Shown: positions 26,891 through 35,591, counted from the first letter of the stretch. The stretch: DNA of 64,000 bases from Zobellia roscoffensis (GCF_015330165.1 NZ_JADDXT010000002.1:2693646-2757645), one strand, 5' to 3'. Translations and numbers: made by a program. The notes: a model not told the origin generated them from the letters alone.

Positions 26891-27790
26891 ATGAAAAACT
26901 TTAAATCCCACTTCAGGTTCAATAGGCAAGAACGGAGTGGGATTTTTTATTTGCTGTTTATTATAGTTGTGCTTCAGGTAGCGTATTTCGTCCTAAGCTC
27001 ATCAAATTCTTCTGATGGTAAAGTTGATTTTCTTGAGGATAAACAACTTCAGCTTCAAATAGATAGTCTTAAGGCTAAAGCTCTAGAGAAAGACGCTATT
27101 AAAATTTATCCCTTTAATCCCAATTATATAACGGACTATAAGGGGTATACTTTAGGAATGTCGCTAGAAGAGATAGATAGACTGCATAATTTTAGAAAAG
27201 AGGGGAAGTTTGCCAATAGCGCTGAGGACTTTCAAAAAGTTACCAAGATTTCAGATTCGTTACTTCAGTTAATTTCGCCCTATTTTAAATTTCCAGAATG
27301 GACGCAGGGTAAGGCAAAGTCAACTTCGTCTTATAAAACATTCAATATAAAACAAGAAGTAAGCTCTAGTAATCAGAGAGAAGTGAAGCAAACGGTTTCC
27401 GATTTAAATTCGGCCACGATAGAAGAGCTTCGGGAAATTAATGGTATTGGCGAAAAGCTTTCGGCCAGAATTGTAAAATTTAGAGACAGATTGGGAGGAT
27501 TTTTGGTTAATGAACAGTTGTATGATGTATATGGGTTGGAGCCAGAAGTTGTAGAGCGCACTTTAAAGAGGTTTCAAGTGCTAAAAACACCTAGTATCGA
27601 AAAAATAAACATAAATACAGCATCGGCTAAAAAACTATCAAAATTAGTATATCTTCAAAAACAGGTCTCTGAAAGTATAGTAAATTACAGAAATGCTAAC
27701 GGAAGTATACTTTCTTTTGATGAATTGTCAAAAATAGAAGATTTCCCAATAGAGAAGATTGATAGAATTAAGTTATATTTGGCCCTATAA
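26891..27790 (+). CDS. Membrane-anchored helix-hairpin-helix (ComEA-like) protein
   Basis: 299 residues. A basic N-terminus and one membrane segment (about residues 19-37, IFYLLFIIVVLQVAYFVLSS) are followed by an extracytoplasmic part with three helix-hairpin-helix segments; the clearest is LNSATIEELREINGIGEKLSARIVKFRDRLGGF (about 173-205), and another is ININTASAKKLSKL. ComEA-like HhH proteins bind DNA during uptake in naturally competent bacteria. The name is by domain only; competence in this organism is not shown. It lies between the symporter and the acyl-CoA dehydrogenase, with 20 and five bases between stops and starts. Confidence 0.8.
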   Translation: MKNFKSHFRFNRQERSGIFYLLFIIVVLQVAYFVLSSSNSSDGKVDFLEDKQLQLQIDSLKAKALEKDAIKIYPFNPNYITDYKGYTLGMSLEEIDRLHNFRKEGKFANSAEDFQKVTKISDSLLQLISPYFKFPEWTQGKAKSTSSYKTFNIKQEVSSSNQREVKQTVSDLNSATIEELREINGIGEKLSARIVKFRDRLGGFLVNEQLYDVYGLEPEVVERTLKRFQVLKTPSIEKININTASAKKLSKLVYLQKQVSESIVNYRNANGSILSFDELSKIEDFPIEKIDRIKLYLAL

Positions 27791-27795
27791 ATTTA

Positions 27796-28971
27796 ATGGC
27801 AATGCAAAGCATGTACTTTACGGAAGAACATCAATTATTTAGAGAGAGTCTCCGGGATTTTTTAAAGAAAGAAGTCGTTCCTCATATTGATAAATGGGAA
27901 GCGTCAGGAACTATAGAACCTTTCATCTGGGAAAAATTTGGTGAGATGGGGTATTTTGGTCTTGCTACTCCTGAAACCTATGGAGGGTTGGGACTGGATC
28001 TATTTTATACTGTTATCTTCCTGGAAGAACTTCAGAGAGTGAATTCTGGTGGTTTTGCAGCAGCAATGTGGGCACATGCCTATTTGGCAATGACGCATTT
28101 GAACAAGAATGCAAATGACGAACAGAAAAAGGCGTATTTGACTCCAAGTGTAAATGGAGAGAAAATAGGTTGCTTAGGGGTAACGGAGCCATTTGGTGGT
28201 AGTGATGTAGCTGGTATACGAACTACGGCTGTAAAGGAAGGTGATAACTATATTATTAATGGGTCCAAGACATTTATTACCAATGGGGTATACGGAGACT
28301 ATTGTATTCTGGCGGCAAAGACGGACCCATCTGCAGGAAACAAGGGTATAAGCATTATTATAGTCGATTTAAAAAGTGAAGGTGTCTCCGCTAGTAAATT
28401 GAATAAATTAGGTTGGAGAGCATCGGATACGGCAGAACTTGCTTTTGATAACGTAAAGGTTCCTGTGGGTAATTTAATGGGAGAAGAGGGAAGAGGCTTT
28501 TCTTTTATAATGGAAGCTTTTGCCTTAGAACGTTTGGTGATGGGAATAAACGCCCATGCTAGGGCGGAATATGCTTTAGAGTATGCATTGCAATATATGT
28601 CTGAGCGGGAAACGTTCGGTAAGTCTATAAATCAATACCAGGCCCTGCGCCATAAGTTTGTTGATCTTCATGCAGATATGGAAATATGCAAGCAATACAA
28701 TTATGGGGTAGTTTATAAGATGGATAAAGGCGAATATGTTGTTCGGGAAGCTACTATTTCAAAATTGAAGTCTACTGAAATGGCAGATAAAGTTGCTTAC
28801 GATTGTTTGCAATTCTTGGGTGGGTACGGGTATATAGAGGATTACCCTATGGCACGTATGTTCAGGGATAGTCGTTTGGGTCCAATAGGTGGAGGAACTT
28901 CGGAAATACTAAAAGAAATCATTGCAAAAATCGTTATCGATAAAAAAGAATACAGAATGCCAAAAGGGTAG
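27796..28971 (+). CDS. Acyl-CoA dehydrogenase
   Basis: 391 residues, the common length for the FAD-linked family. It shows the three-domain layout: alpha N-domain (1-125), beta domain with LGVTEPFGGSDVAGIRTTA and LGWRASDTAELAF, and C-terminal helices with GINAHARAEYALEYALQYMSERETFGKSI and FLGGYGYIEDYPMARMFRDSRLGPIGGGTSEILKEII. It oxidises acyl-CoA to enoyl-CoA; the chain-length preference cannot be read from the sequence. In-frame ATGs at codons 3 and 6 are alternative starts. It follows the HhH gene by five bases. Confidence 0.9.
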   Translation: MAMQSMYFTEEHQLFRESLRDFLKKEVVPHIDKWEASGTIEPFIWEKFGEMGYFGLATPETYGGLGLDLFYTVIFLEELQRVNSGGFAAAMWAHAYLAMTHLNKNANDEQKKAYLTPSVNGEKIGCLGVTEPFGGSDVAGIRTTAVKEGDNYIINGSKTFITNGVYGDYCILAAKTDPSAGNKGISIIIVDLKSEGVSASKLNKLGWRASDTAELAFDNVKVPVGNLMGEEGRGFSFIMEAFALERLVMGINAHARAEYALEYALQYMSERETFGKSINQYQALRHKFVDLHADMEICKQYNYGVVYKMDKGEYVVREATISKLKSTEMADKVAYDCLQFLGGYGYIEDYPMARMFRDSRLGPIGGGTSEILKEIIAKIVIDKKEYRMPKG

Positions 28972-29062
28972 GAGGTCTATATACTAAGGGGCTGCGGTGT
29001 TTTTAATGTATTGTTTTGAAGTATATTTAGAGATACGTAGTGCTCAATTGTAAATTAGTTTA

Positions 29063-29070
29063 TATATTTG
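29063..29070 (+). promoter_or_regulatory. Candidate -7 box of rpsU
   Basis: TATATTTG is an exact TAnnTTTG match, 34 bases before the rpsU ATG. No TTTG lies at 19-base spacing. Transcription would start upstream of the Shine-Dalgarno sequence at 29088. Confidence 0.5.
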
Positions 29071-29087
29071 CCGCCTTAATCATAAAG

Positions 29088-29096
29088 AAAGGAGGT
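29088..29096 (+). promoter_or_regulatory. Strong Shine-Dalgarno sequence of rpsU
   Basis: AAAGGAGGT is complementary to the 3' end of 16S rRNA over nine bases, with nine bases to the ATG at 29105 counted from the last G of GGAGG. The other starts in this window (tuf, rplK, rpoB, rpoC, trp genes) have A-rich leaders and no such match. In Flavobacterium the anti-Shine-Dalgarno tail is normally held by bS21, and rpsU is the known exception. Confidence 0.85.
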
Positions 29097-29104
29097 TGTA
29101 GCCA

Positions 29105-29299
29105 ATGTTAATTATACCAGTAAAAGAAGGAGAAAACATCGATCGGGCTTTGAAACGTTTCAAGCGTAAATTCGATAAAACGGGTACGATGCGCAGATTG
29201 CGTAAGCGTCAACAATTCACAAAACCTTCCGTTGAGCGCAGAGCGCAGATACAGAAAGCAGAATACATTCAAGGTTTAAGAGATAAAGAAGAAATTTAA
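29105..29299 (+). CDS. rpsU: 30S ribosomal protein bS21
   Basis: 64 residues, MLIIPVKEGENIDRALKRFKRKFDKTG..., the Bacteroidota form of S21. In published Flavobacterium johnsoniae ribosome structures this protein, with bS18 and bS6, holds the 3' tail of 16S rRNA and masks the anti-Shine-Dalgarno sequence; Tyr54 was one of the contacts, and a Tyr is present at residue 54 here. Ribosomes lacking S21 would translate messages with Shine-Dalgarno sites, of which rpsU itself is one, giving feedback control. The gene is monocistronic with its own terminator. Confidence 0.96.
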   Translation: MLIIPVKEGENIDRALKRFKRKFDKTGTMRRLRKRQQFTKPSVERRAQIQKAEYIQGLRDKEEI

Positions 29300-29332
29300 T
29301 ATCTAATAGACTTTGTATAGTGTACAAATAGG

Positions 29333-29364
29333 AAAATCCCATCATTCATGATGGGATTTTTTTT
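29333..29364 (+). terminator. Terminator of rpsU
   Basis: AAAATCCCATCA, loop TTCA, TGATGGGATTTT, giving a 12-bp perfect stem and a run of eight T's. Confidence 0.9.
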
Positions 29365-29454
29365 GTTTCAATATTTTCGTTCAACTATTGCAATCTCTTT
29401 TTTCTCTTAGCGTTGTTAAATCTGCTGTTGCTATCAATTTGTTAACTTCGTAAT

Positions 29455-30345
29455 ATGTCATTAGATTCTTTTATATCGTATTTAGCTTTGGAGAAGAACT
29501 ATTCTGTTCATACGGTAACGGCATATAAAAGAGATTTAGAAACGTTTGGTCAGTTTTGTGAGCAGAATTATGACTGTAAAAATATTGATGCCGTAGCGTA
29601 CAGCTTTGTTAGAAGTTGGGTTGTGAGCTTAGTAGATTCTGGAGTATCCAATCGATCGGTTAATAGAAAGATGGCATCTTTAAAGGCGTATTATAAATTT
29701 CTTCAAAATATTGGGGCTATAAAGGTGAATCCATTAGCGAAGCATAAAGCCTTGAAAACATCAAAAAAAATTGAAGTCCCTTTTTCGGAAATGGAAATGG
29801 AAGAGGTGTTATCTCAAATTGAGTTTGCGGATGATTTTGAAGGAGTTAGGGATCGGCTCATTATTGAATTGTTTTACACCACTGGTATCCGTAGGGCAGA
29901 GCTTATAAATCTAAAGATGGCAGATGTTAGTTTTTCACAACATCTTTTGAAAGTTTTAGGAAAGCGTAGCAAAGAGCGTATGGTGCCTTTGTTGTCTTCT
30001 GTTGAACTGCTTTTGAGAGTGTATCTGAAGGAAAGAGAGGCGCTTGTGGAGATAACCGATGAAACGCATGTTTTTTTATTGAAGTCAGGCAATAAACTAT
30101 ATGAAAACCTTGTTTATCGATTAATAAATAAGTATTTTAGTGAGGTGTCGTCTAAGGTTAAAAAGAGTCCCCATATCTTAAGACATACTTTTGCGACCCA
30201 TCTGTTGAATAAAGGAGCAGATATGAATTCTGTAAAAGAATTGCTGGGTCATGCAAGTTTAGCATCCACACAAGTATACACACACAATAGTATAGCGGAA
30301 TTAAAAAAGGTACATGCTAGTGCACACCCTAGGGGAAAAAAGTAA
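29455..30345 (+). CDS. Tyrosine recombinase XerC/XerD
   Basis: 296 residues with an N-terminal SAM-like domain (about 1-95) and a C-terminal catalytic domain holding the full set: Arg146 (TTGIRRAEL), Lys about 170, His240 and Arg243 (HILRHTFATH), His266 (LLGHASL) and nucleophile Tyr275 (STQVYTH). It resolves chromosome dimers at dif sites. Length and the absence of neighbouring att sites or phage genes indicate the housekeeping enzyme rather than an integrase. XerC against XerD cannot be decided here. It is followed by hpf 44 bases later. Confidence 0.92.
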   Translation: MSLDSFISYLALEKNYSVHTVTAYKRDLETFGQFCEQNYDCKNIDAVAYSFVRSWVVSLVDSGVSNRSVNRKMASLKAYYKFLQNIGAIKVNPLAKHKALKTSKKIEVPFSEMEMEEVLSQIEFADDFEGVRDRLIIELFYTTGIRRAELINLKMADVSFSQHLLKVLGKRSKERMVPLLSSVELLLRVYLKEREALVEITDETHVFLLKSGNKLYENLVYRLINKYFSEVSSKVKKSPHILRHTFATHLLNKGADMNSVKELLGHASLASTQVYTHNSIAELKKVHASAHPRGKK

Positions 30346-30389
30346 CTGGCTTTTTTAAATCACATTGTTTAACATAAAAACTATAACCT

Positions 30390-30692
30390 ATGAAAGTAAA
30401 TGCGCAATCAGTCAATTTTAACGCGGATAGATCGCTTATAGACTTCTTACAGAGTAGATTAGATAAGCTCGAAACCTTCTATGATAAGGTAATTAGCGCA
30501 GACGTGTATTTGAAAGTCGAGAATACAAGTTCAAAGGAAAATAAAATAGTAGAAATCAAATTGAATATACCTGGAGATAAATTCATGGTAAAAAAGCAAT
30601 GTAAGAAATTTGAGGAGGCAGTTGACTCCGCTTGTAACTCCTTGGAAAGGAAGCTAATAAAACATAAGGAAAAATCTCGTGTTCAAGCATGA
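30390..30692 (+). CDS. hpf: Ribosome hibernation promoting factor (short form)
   Basis: 100 residues, MKVNAQSVNFNADRSLIDFLQSRLDKLETFYDKVISADVYLKVEN, with the beta-alpha-beta-beta-beta-alpha layout of the HPF/RaiA family. The short form lacks the C-terminal dimerisation domain of long HPF. It binds the 30S decoding region in stationary phase and stops translation. It lies between xerC/D and the tRNA-tuf unit. Confidence 0.9.
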   Translation: MKVNAQSVNFNADRSLIDFLQSRLDKLETFYDKVISADVYLKVENTSSKENKIVEIKLNIPGDKFMVKKQCKKFEEAVDSACNSLERKLIKHKEKSRVQA

Positions 30693-30713
30693 TAAATTTT
30701 TTTCAAATTTTGT

Positions 30714-30743
30714 TTTGAATAAACAAAAAAACGTATACATTTG
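30714..30743 (+). promoter_or_regulatory. Promoter of the tRNA-tuf unit (TTTG-N18-TACATTTG)
   Basis: TTTG at 30714-30717 and the exact TAnnTTTG box TACATTTG at 30736-30743, 18 bases apart. It would start transcription at about 30747-30750, at the hairpin described separately, ahead of the first tRNA at 30794. Confidence 0.75.
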
Positions 30744-30744
30744 C

Positions 30745-30771
30745 AGTCCGTTAGAAATAGCGGACTTTTTT
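30745..30771 (+). promoter_or_regulatory. Hairpin with U-run at the start of the tRNA-tuf transcript
   Basis: AGTCCG (30745-30750) pairs with CGGACT (30761-30766), followed by a T-run. It begins at or just before the predicted transcription start, so the nascent RNA would open with a terminator-like hairpin about 23 bases ahead of tRNA-Thr. The role is unknown: early termination, RNA processing or a stabilising 5' hairpin. Confidence 0.55.
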
Positions 30772-30793
30772 ATGCCAGAAACGGTGTAGAAAA

Positions 30794-30867
30794 GCCGATG
30801 TAGCTCAGCTGGCTAGAGCAGCTGATTTGTAATCAGCAGGTCGTGGGTTCGAGTCCCTCCATCGGCT
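30794..30867 (+). tRNA. tRNA-Thr (anticodon TGT)
   Basis: 74 bases with acceptor GCCGATG/CATCGGC, D-arm GCTC...GAGC, anticodon stem GCTGA/TCAGC with loop TTTGTAA (anticodon TGT), T-arm GTGGGTTCGAGTCCCTC, discriminator T. CCA is not encoded. It is the first of four tRNAs upstream of tuf. Confidence 0.97.
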
Positions 30868-30892
30868 CTAAAAGTTCTTTAAAAATTGGATT

Positions 30893-30974
<82 letters not shown>

Positions 30975-31028
30975 CTTTTTTTAAAAGCCTAATTTTTTTA
31001 GGTGTTGAAATATTGAATTTTTATAATT

Positions 31029-31101
31029 GCGGGAGTAGCTCAGTTGGTAGAGCGTCAGCCTTCCAAGCTGAATGTCGCCGGTTCGAACCCGGTCTCCCGC
31101 T
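31029..31101 (+). tRNA. tRNA-Gly (anticodon TCC)
   Basis: 73 bases. Acceptor GCGGGAG/CTCCCGC, anticodon stem TCAGC/GCTGA with loop CTTCCAA (anticodon TCC), T-loop TTCGAAC, discriminator T. CCA is not encoded. Confidence 0.97.
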
Positions 31102-31143
31102 CTAATAAGCCAAGGTAATGTGTGTGGTTTTGAATCTGCAACG

Positions 31144-31164
31144 TTGAACCTTGAACCTTGAACC
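31144..31164 (+). repeat. Three tandem TTGAACC heptamers between tRNA genes
   Basis: TTGAACC is repeated three times without interruption in the spacer between tRNA-Gly and tRNA-Thr(GGT). No coding or structural role is seen; it may be a slippage-prone microsatellite. Confidence 0.85.
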
Positions 31165-31170
31165 TAATAA

Positions 31171-31242
31171 GCCGACGTAGCTCAGGGGTAGAGCGTTTCC
31201 TTGGTAAGGAAGAGGTCACGGGTTCAATTCCCGTCGTTGGCT
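31171..31242 (+). tRNA. tRNA-Thr (anticodon GGT)
   Basis: 72 bases. Acceptor GCCGACG/CGTTGGC with one G-T pair, anticodon stem TTTCC/GGAAG with loop TTGGTAA (GGT), discriminator T. It lies 55 bases before tuf. Confidence 0.97.
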
Positions 31243-31297
31243 CAATTAAGGCATTATTTGTACACTAATATATAACTAAGATTAAAATTCATTAAAA

Positions 31298-32485
31298 ATG
31301 GCAAAGGAAACTTTTGATCGTTCCAAACCGCACTTGAATATAGGTACTATTGGACACGTAGATCACGGTAAAACTACATTAACTGCTGCTATTACAACTG
31401 TTTTGGCAAATGCAGGACTTTCTGAAAAGAGAGATTTCGCTTCAATTGATAACGCTCCTGAAGAGAAAGAAAGAGGTATTACTATCAACACATCGCACGT
31501 TGAGTACCAAACAGCTAACCGTCACTACGCTCACGTTGACTGTCCTGGTCACGCGGATTATGTAAAGAACATGGTTACTGGTGCTGCTCAGATGGATGGT
31601 GCAATTTTAGTTGTTGCTGCTACAGATGGTCCTATGCCACAAACACGTGAGCACATCTTATTAGGTCGTCAGGTTGGTATTCCAAGAATCGTTGTATTCA
31701 TGAATAAAGTGGATATGGTTGATGATGAGGAGTTGATTGAGCTTGTTGAAATGGAAGTAAGAGAATTGCTTTCTTTTTATGAGTATGATGGTGATAATGG
31801 ACCTGTAATCGCTGGTTCTGCATTAGGTGCATTGAACGGTGAGCAAAAGTGGGTTGACACGGTAATGGAATTGATGGCTGCTGTTGATGAGTGGATCGAG
31901 CTTCCTAAAAGAGATGTTGATAAGGATTTCTTAATGCCTGTTGAAGATGTATTCACTATTACTGGTCGTGGTACTGTTGCAACTGGTCGTATAGAAACTG
32001 GTATTGCTAACACTGGTGATCCTGTTGAGATTATTGGTATGGGTGCAGAGAAGTTGAACTCTACTATTACTGGGGTTGAAATGTTCCGTAAGATATTAGA
32101 TAGAGGTGAGGCTGGTGATAACGTAGGTATCTTGTTAAGAGGTGTTGAAAAATCTCAAATTAGCCGTGGAATGGTAATCTGTAAGCCAGGTTCTGTTAAG
32201 CCACATGCTAAATTTGAGGCTGAGGTTTATGTTCTTAAGAAAGAAGAAGGTGGTCGTCACACGCCATTCCATAATAACTATCGTCCTCAGTTCTATGTAA
32301 GAACTACAGATGTAACTGGTAACATCGCGCTTCCTTCTGGAGTTGAGATGGTAATGCCTGGTGATAACCTTACAATTACAGTAGAGCTTATTCAGCCTAT
32401 TGCATTAAGTGTAGGTCTACGTTTCGCTATCCGTGAAGGTGGTAGAACTGTAGGTGCCGGTCAGGTTACTAAGATTATAGATTAA
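31298..32485 (+). CDS. tuf: Elongation factor Tu
   Basis: 395 residues. The GTPase motifs are GHVDHGKT (G1), a switch-region [12 protein letters not shown] (G2), DCPGHADY (G3), NKVD (G4) and SAL (G5), followed by domains II and III ([24 protein letters not shown]). It delivers aminoacyl-tRNA to the ribosome. It lies between the tRNA cluster and tRNA-Trp/secE, the order seen in many bacteria. The ATG follows an A-rich leader without a Shine-Dalgarno sequence. Confidence 0.99.
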   Translation: MAKETFDRSKPHLNIGTIGHVDHGKTTLTAAITTVLANAGLSEKRDFASIDNAPEEKERGITINTSHVEYQTANRHYAHVDCPGHADYVKNMVTGAAQMDGAILVVAATDGPMPQTREHILLGRQVGIPRIVVFMNKVDMVDDEELIELVEMEVRELLSFYEYDGDNGPVIAGSALGALNGEQKWVDTVMELMAAVDEWIELPKRDVDKDFLMPVEDVFTITGRGTVATGRIETGIANTGDPVEIIGMGAEKLNSTITGVEMFRKILDRGEAGDNVGILLRGVEKSQISRGMVICKPGSVKPHAKFEAEVYVLKKEEGGRHTPFHNNYRPQFYVRTTDVTGNIALPSGVEMVMPGDNLTITVELIQPIALSVGLRFAIREGGRTVGAGQVTKIID

Positions 32486-32516
32486 TTTATTATTATATAG
32501 GAATAATGTAATTAAG

Positions 32517-32540
32517 GGTGTTCTGCTTTAGTGGGACACC
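32517..32540 (+). other. Hairpin between tuf and tRNA-Trp
   Basis: GGTGTTCT can pair with GGGACACC (8 bp, two G-U), with a short loop and TTT after it. It may be a partial terminator or a processing stem freeing tRNA-Trp; the sequence alone does not decide. Confidence 0.4.
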
Positions 32541-32557
32541 TTTAAATGCAATTATAA

Positions 32558-32630
32558 ACGGGTGTAGCTCAGTTGGTAGAGCACTGGTCTCCAAAACCAG
32601 GTGTCGGGAGTTCGAGTCTCTCCTCCCGTG
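32558..32630 (+). tRNA. tRNA-Trp (anticodon CCA)
   Basis: 73 bases. D-arm GCTCAGTTGGTAGAGC, anticodon stem CTGGT/ACCAG with loop CTCCAAA (CCA), T-arm GGGAG/CTCTC, discriminator G. The acceptor ACGGGTG/CTCCCGT carries one T-T mismatch at the sixth pair (T6-T67). It lies 22 bases before secE, the common bacterial order tuf-trnW-secE. Confidence 0.95.
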
Positions 32631-32651
32631 CGAATTTAAGTAAGAATCATT

Positions 32652-32840
32652 ATGTTAACGTATATAAAAGAATCTATAGAGGAGCTTCGTAACAATGTTA
32701 CCTTGCCTTCAAGAGCCGAGTCGTCTAACCTTATGGTGGTGGTTGCGGTGTTTTCTATTTTGTTCGCTTTGGCGACTTGGGGTGTAGATAGTGCATTCAG
32801 CAAATTGGTTCGTTTGTATTTCGATAACATCTTAAACTAG
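32652..32840 (+). CDS. secE: Preprotein translocase subunit SecE
   Basis: 62 residues, the short one-segment type. A cytoplasmic amphipathic helix (YIKESIEELRNNVTLPSRAES) precedes one transmembrane segment (about residues 27-46, LMVVVAVFSILFALATWGVD). SecE holds SecY together in the inner-membrane channel. It is followed by nusG nine bases later, the conserved order. Confidence 0.95.
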   Translation: MLTYIKESIEELRNNVTLPSRAESSNLMVVVAVFSILFALATWGVDSAFSKLVRLYFDNILN

Positions 32841-32849
32841 TCGTTCGCT

Positions 32850-33401
32850 ATGTCAGAAGTATTGGAAAAGAAATGGTATGTAGTGAGAGCTGTCAGTGGG
32901 CAAGAGAATAAAATCAAAGGCTATATTGAGAGTGAGGTAGAGCGCCATGGTTTTTCTGATTATTTAGAAGATATCCTTGTTCCTACGGAGAAGGTGATTC
33001 AAATACGAAATGGAAAAAAGGTTAACAAGGAAAGAGTTTATTTTCCAGGTTATATAATGATTAAGGCTAACCTTGGTGGTGAGATGATTCACATTGTGCG
33101 TTCTATTACCAATGTTATTGGTTTTCTTGGGGAGGTTAAAGGAGGTGATCCTGTTCCTTTGAGGAAGTCCGAGGTGAATAGAATGTTAGGGAAGGTTGAT
33201 GAATTGGCTGTTAATACGGATACAGTGGCTATACCTTTCACTCATGGTGAAACGGTAAAGGTTATTGATGGTCCGTTTAATGGTTTTAATGGTACTGTTG
33301 AGAAAATCAACGAAGAGAAGCGTAAACTAGAAGTAATGGTTAAGATTTTCGGAAGAAAAACGCCGTTAGAGCTAAGTTATATGCAAGTAGAGAAAGTATA
33401 A
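32850..33401 (+). CDS. nusG: Transcription termination/antitermination factor NusG
   Basis: 183 residues. The NGN domain (KWYVVRAVSGQENKIKGYIE ... FPGYIMIKANL) is followed by a linker and the KOW domain (HGETVKVIDGPFNGFNGTVEKIN). NusG binds the RNA polymerase clamp and couples it to Rho or the ribosome. It lies between secE and rplK, the usual order. Confidence 0.97.
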   Translation: MSEVLEKKWYVVRAVSGQENKIKGYIESEVERHGFSDYLEDILVPTEKVIQIRNGKKVNKERVYFPGYIMIKANLGGEMIHIVRSITNVIGFLGEVKGGDPVPLRKSEVNRMLGKVDELAVNTDTVAIPFTHGETVKVIDGPFNGFNGTVEKINEEKRKLEVMVKIFGRKTPLELSYMQVEKV

Positions 33402-33468
33402 GTTAAGTGTTACATATTTAAAGTTGTGTTGCTTCCAAATTGATACGGCTTAAATTTAATTTTAAACA

Positions 33469-33906
33469 ATGGCAAAAGAAATAGGTAAAGTAGTTAAACT
33501 ACAAGTTAGGGGAGGTGCAGCGAATCCGTCGCCACCGGTTGGACCCGCCTTAGGTGCTGCCGGTGTTAACATCATGGAGTTCTGTAAGCAGTTCAATGCT
33601 CGTACACAGGACAAACAGGGTAAAGTTTTACCTGTTGTTATCACCGTATATAAGGATAAGTCTTTTGACTTCCTTGTTAAAACACCACCAGCGGCAGTTC
33701 AGCTATTGGAAGCGGCTAAGATTAAAAAAGGATCAGGTGAGCCTAATCGTGTAAAATCTGGTAATGTTACTTGGGATCAAGTTAAAACAATTGCCGAGGA
33801 CAAAATGGTAGACCTTAATGCGTTTACGGTAGAATCTGCAATGAGCATGATAGCCGGTACAGCTAGGTCTATGGGTCTTAAAGTTGCAGGTAAGCGACCT
33901 TTCTAA
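33469..33906 (+). CDS. rplK: 50S ribosomal protein L11
   Basis: 145 residues, [46 protein letters not shown], the GTPase-centre protein bound to 23S rRNA. The N-terminal PPVGPALG motif and the C-terminal domain ([18 protein letters not shown]) are present. It is the first gene of the L11 cluster, followed by rplA with 21 bases between. Confidence 0.98.
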   Translation: MAKEIGKVVKLQVRGGAANPSPPVGPALGAAGVNIMEFCKQFNARTQDKQGKVLPVVITVYKDKSFDFLVKTPPAAVQLLEAAKIKKGSGEPNRVKSGNVTWDQVKTIAEDKMVDLNAFTVESAMSMIAGTARSMGLKVAGKRPF

Positions 33907-33927
33907 AATCTTATAAAGCAATTTGAA

Positions 33928-34617
33928 ATGGCAAAATTAACTAAGAAACAAAAAGAGGCCCACGCCAAGATAGATAAGGATAAACTTTATTCTGTTGGTG
34001 AAGGTGCTGCTTTGGTAAAAGAAATTACCAATACAAAATTTGATGCATCTGTAGATTTGGCAGTGCGTTTGGGTGTAGATCCAAGAAAAGCAAACCAAAT
34101 GGTACGAGGGGTTGTAACACTTCCTCATGGTACAGGTAAAGATGTTAAGGTTTTGGCCTTGGTAACACCAGATAAAGAGGCAGAGGCTACTGAAGCCGGT
34201 GCTGACTTTGTTGGATTAGATGAGTATTTGGATAAAATCAAAGGCGGTTGGACAGATGTTGATGTTATCATCACTATGCCAAGTGTTATGGGTAAATTAG
34301 GCCCTTTAGGTAGAGTATTAGGGCCAAGAGGTCTTATGCCTAATCCAAAAACAGGAACAGTTACTATGGATGTCGCTAAAGCGGTGACTGATGTAAAAGC
34401 TGGTAAAATCGACTTTAAAGTAGATAAAACAGGTATCGTTCATGCTGCTGTAGGGAAAGCTTCTTTCTCTTCTGACAAATTGGAAGAAAACGCTAGGGAA
34501 TTATTGGAAACCTTAGTAAAAATGAAGCCTGCTGCTGCGAAAGGTGTTTATATGAAAAGTATCTTCATGTCAAGCACAATGAGCCCAAGTGTTCAGTTGG
34601 ATCCAAAAACAGTTTAA
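33928..34617 (+). CDS. rplA: 50S ribosomal protein L1
   Basis: 229 residues, with the typical [26 protein letters not shown] block (here [14 protein letters not shown]), [16 protein letters not shown] motif ([12 protein letters not shown]) and two alpha/beta domains. It forms the L1 stalk at the E site. In other bacteria L1 represses the L11-L1 message; no clear site is seen here. It is followed by rplJ after 28 bases. Confidence 0.98.
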   Translation: MAKLTKKQKEAHAKIDKDKLYSVGEGAALVKEITNTKFDASVDLAVRLGVDPRKANQMVRGVVTLPHGTGKDVKVLALVTPDKEAEATEAGADFVGLDEYLDKIKGGWTDVDVIITMPSVMGKLGPLGRVLGPRGLMPNPKTGTVTMDVAKAVTDVKAGKIDFKVDKTGIVHAAVGKASFSSDKLEENARELLETLVKMKPAAAKGVYMKSIFMSSTMSPSVQLDPKTV

Positions 34618-34645
34618 TCGAACTGGGTAGTTCAAAATTTACAGT

Positions 34646-35161
34646 ATGACAAGAGAAGAAAAAGCAATCGTAATACAGGATTTGACTTCACAGTTGGCAG
34701 AGAATTCAACTATTTATTTAGCTGATATATCGGGCTTAAATGCGGTGCAAACCTCAGATTTGAGGAGAGCTTGTTTTAAAGCAGACGTTAAATTGGCTGT
34801 AGTCAAAAATACATTGCTTGCAAAAGCAATGGAAGCTTCTGAAAAAGAATTCGGTGAACTTCCCGGAGTGCTTAAAGGCAATACTTCGTTGATGTTTTCT
34901 GAAGTAGGTAATGTTCCGGCAAAACTTATAAAAAATTTCAGAAAAAAATCTGATAAGCCTTTGTTGAAAGGAGCCTTTGTTGAGGAATCAGTATATATTG
35001 GTGATGAGAATTTGGATGCGCTTGTAAGCATCAAGTCTAAAGAAGAAATGATTGGTGAGGTTATTGGATTGTTACAATCTCCTGCTAAAAATGTTATTTC
35101 TGGGCTTAAATCTGGTGGTGGTAAACTGGCAGGTATCCTTAAGACATTATCAGAAAGATAA
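34646..35161 (+). CDS. rplJ: 50S ribosomal protein L10
   Basis: 171 residues, MTREEKAIVIQDLTSQLAENSTIYLADISGLNAVQTSDLRRACFKAD, then VVKNTLLAKAME. The C-terminal helix that carries the L7/L12 dimers follows. It is the base of the L12 stalk. rplL begins 52 bases downstream. Confidence 0.98.
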   Translation: MTREEKAIVIQDLTSQLAENSTIYLADISGLNAVQTSDLRRACFKADVKLAVVKNTLLAKAMEASEKEFGELPGVLKGNTSLMFSEVGNVPAKLIKNFRKKSDKPLLKGAFVEESVYIGDENLDALVSIKSKEEMIGEVIGLLQSPAKNVISGLKSGGGKLAGILKTLSER

Positions 35162-35213
35162 GAACGCACTAGTAACTAAGTATATTTTAAAAATTTATTA
35201 AACGATAGTAAAA

Positions 35214-35591
35214 ATGGCAGATTTAAAAGATTTCGCAGAACAGTTGGTTAACTTGACCGTTAAAGAGGTAAATGAGTTGGCTGATATATTAAAGGATGAA
35301 TATGGTATTGAGCCTGCAGCTGCTGCAGTAGCTGTTGCTGCCGGTGGTGGTGGTGAAGCAGGTGAAGCCGCTGAAGAAAAGTCAGAATTTGACGTAATCT
35401 TAAAAGCAGCAGGTGGTTCTAAACTAGCGGTTGTTAAATTGGTTAAAGAATTGACTGGTCTTGGATTGAAAGATGCTAAAGACATCGTAGATAGCGCACC
35501 TAAAGCAGTAAAAGAAGGTGTTTCTAAAGACGAAGCTGAAGGAATTAAAAAATCTTTGGAAGAAGCAGGAGCGGAAGTTGAGCTTAAATAG
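35214..35591 (+). CDS. rplL: 50S ribosomal protein L7/L12
   Basis: 125 residues. An N-terminal dimerisation helix (1-35), an Ala/Gly-rich hinge (about 37-55) and the C-terminal factor-binding domain with [46 protein letters not shown]. It recruits the translational GTPases. The hinge gives the DNA an Ala/Gly-biased codon run, which also opens frames on the other strand. Confidence 0.98.
   Translation: MADLKDFAEQLVNLTVKEVNELADILKDEYGIEPAAAAVAVAAGGGGEAGEAAEEKSEFDVILKAAGGSKLAVVKLVKELTGLGLKDAKDIVDSAPKAVKEGVSKDEAEGIKKSLEEAGAEVELK

Noticed and set aside
29455..30345. Tyrosine recombinase considered as a mobile-element integrase
   Set aside because: Full catalytic set, housekeeping length, no att repeats at its ends, and neighbours rpsU and hpf. 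It is the chromosomal XerC/D type.
34714..35169. A 151-codon minus-strand frame over rplJ
   Set aside because: It is the antisense shadow of a well-conserved ribosomal protein gene.
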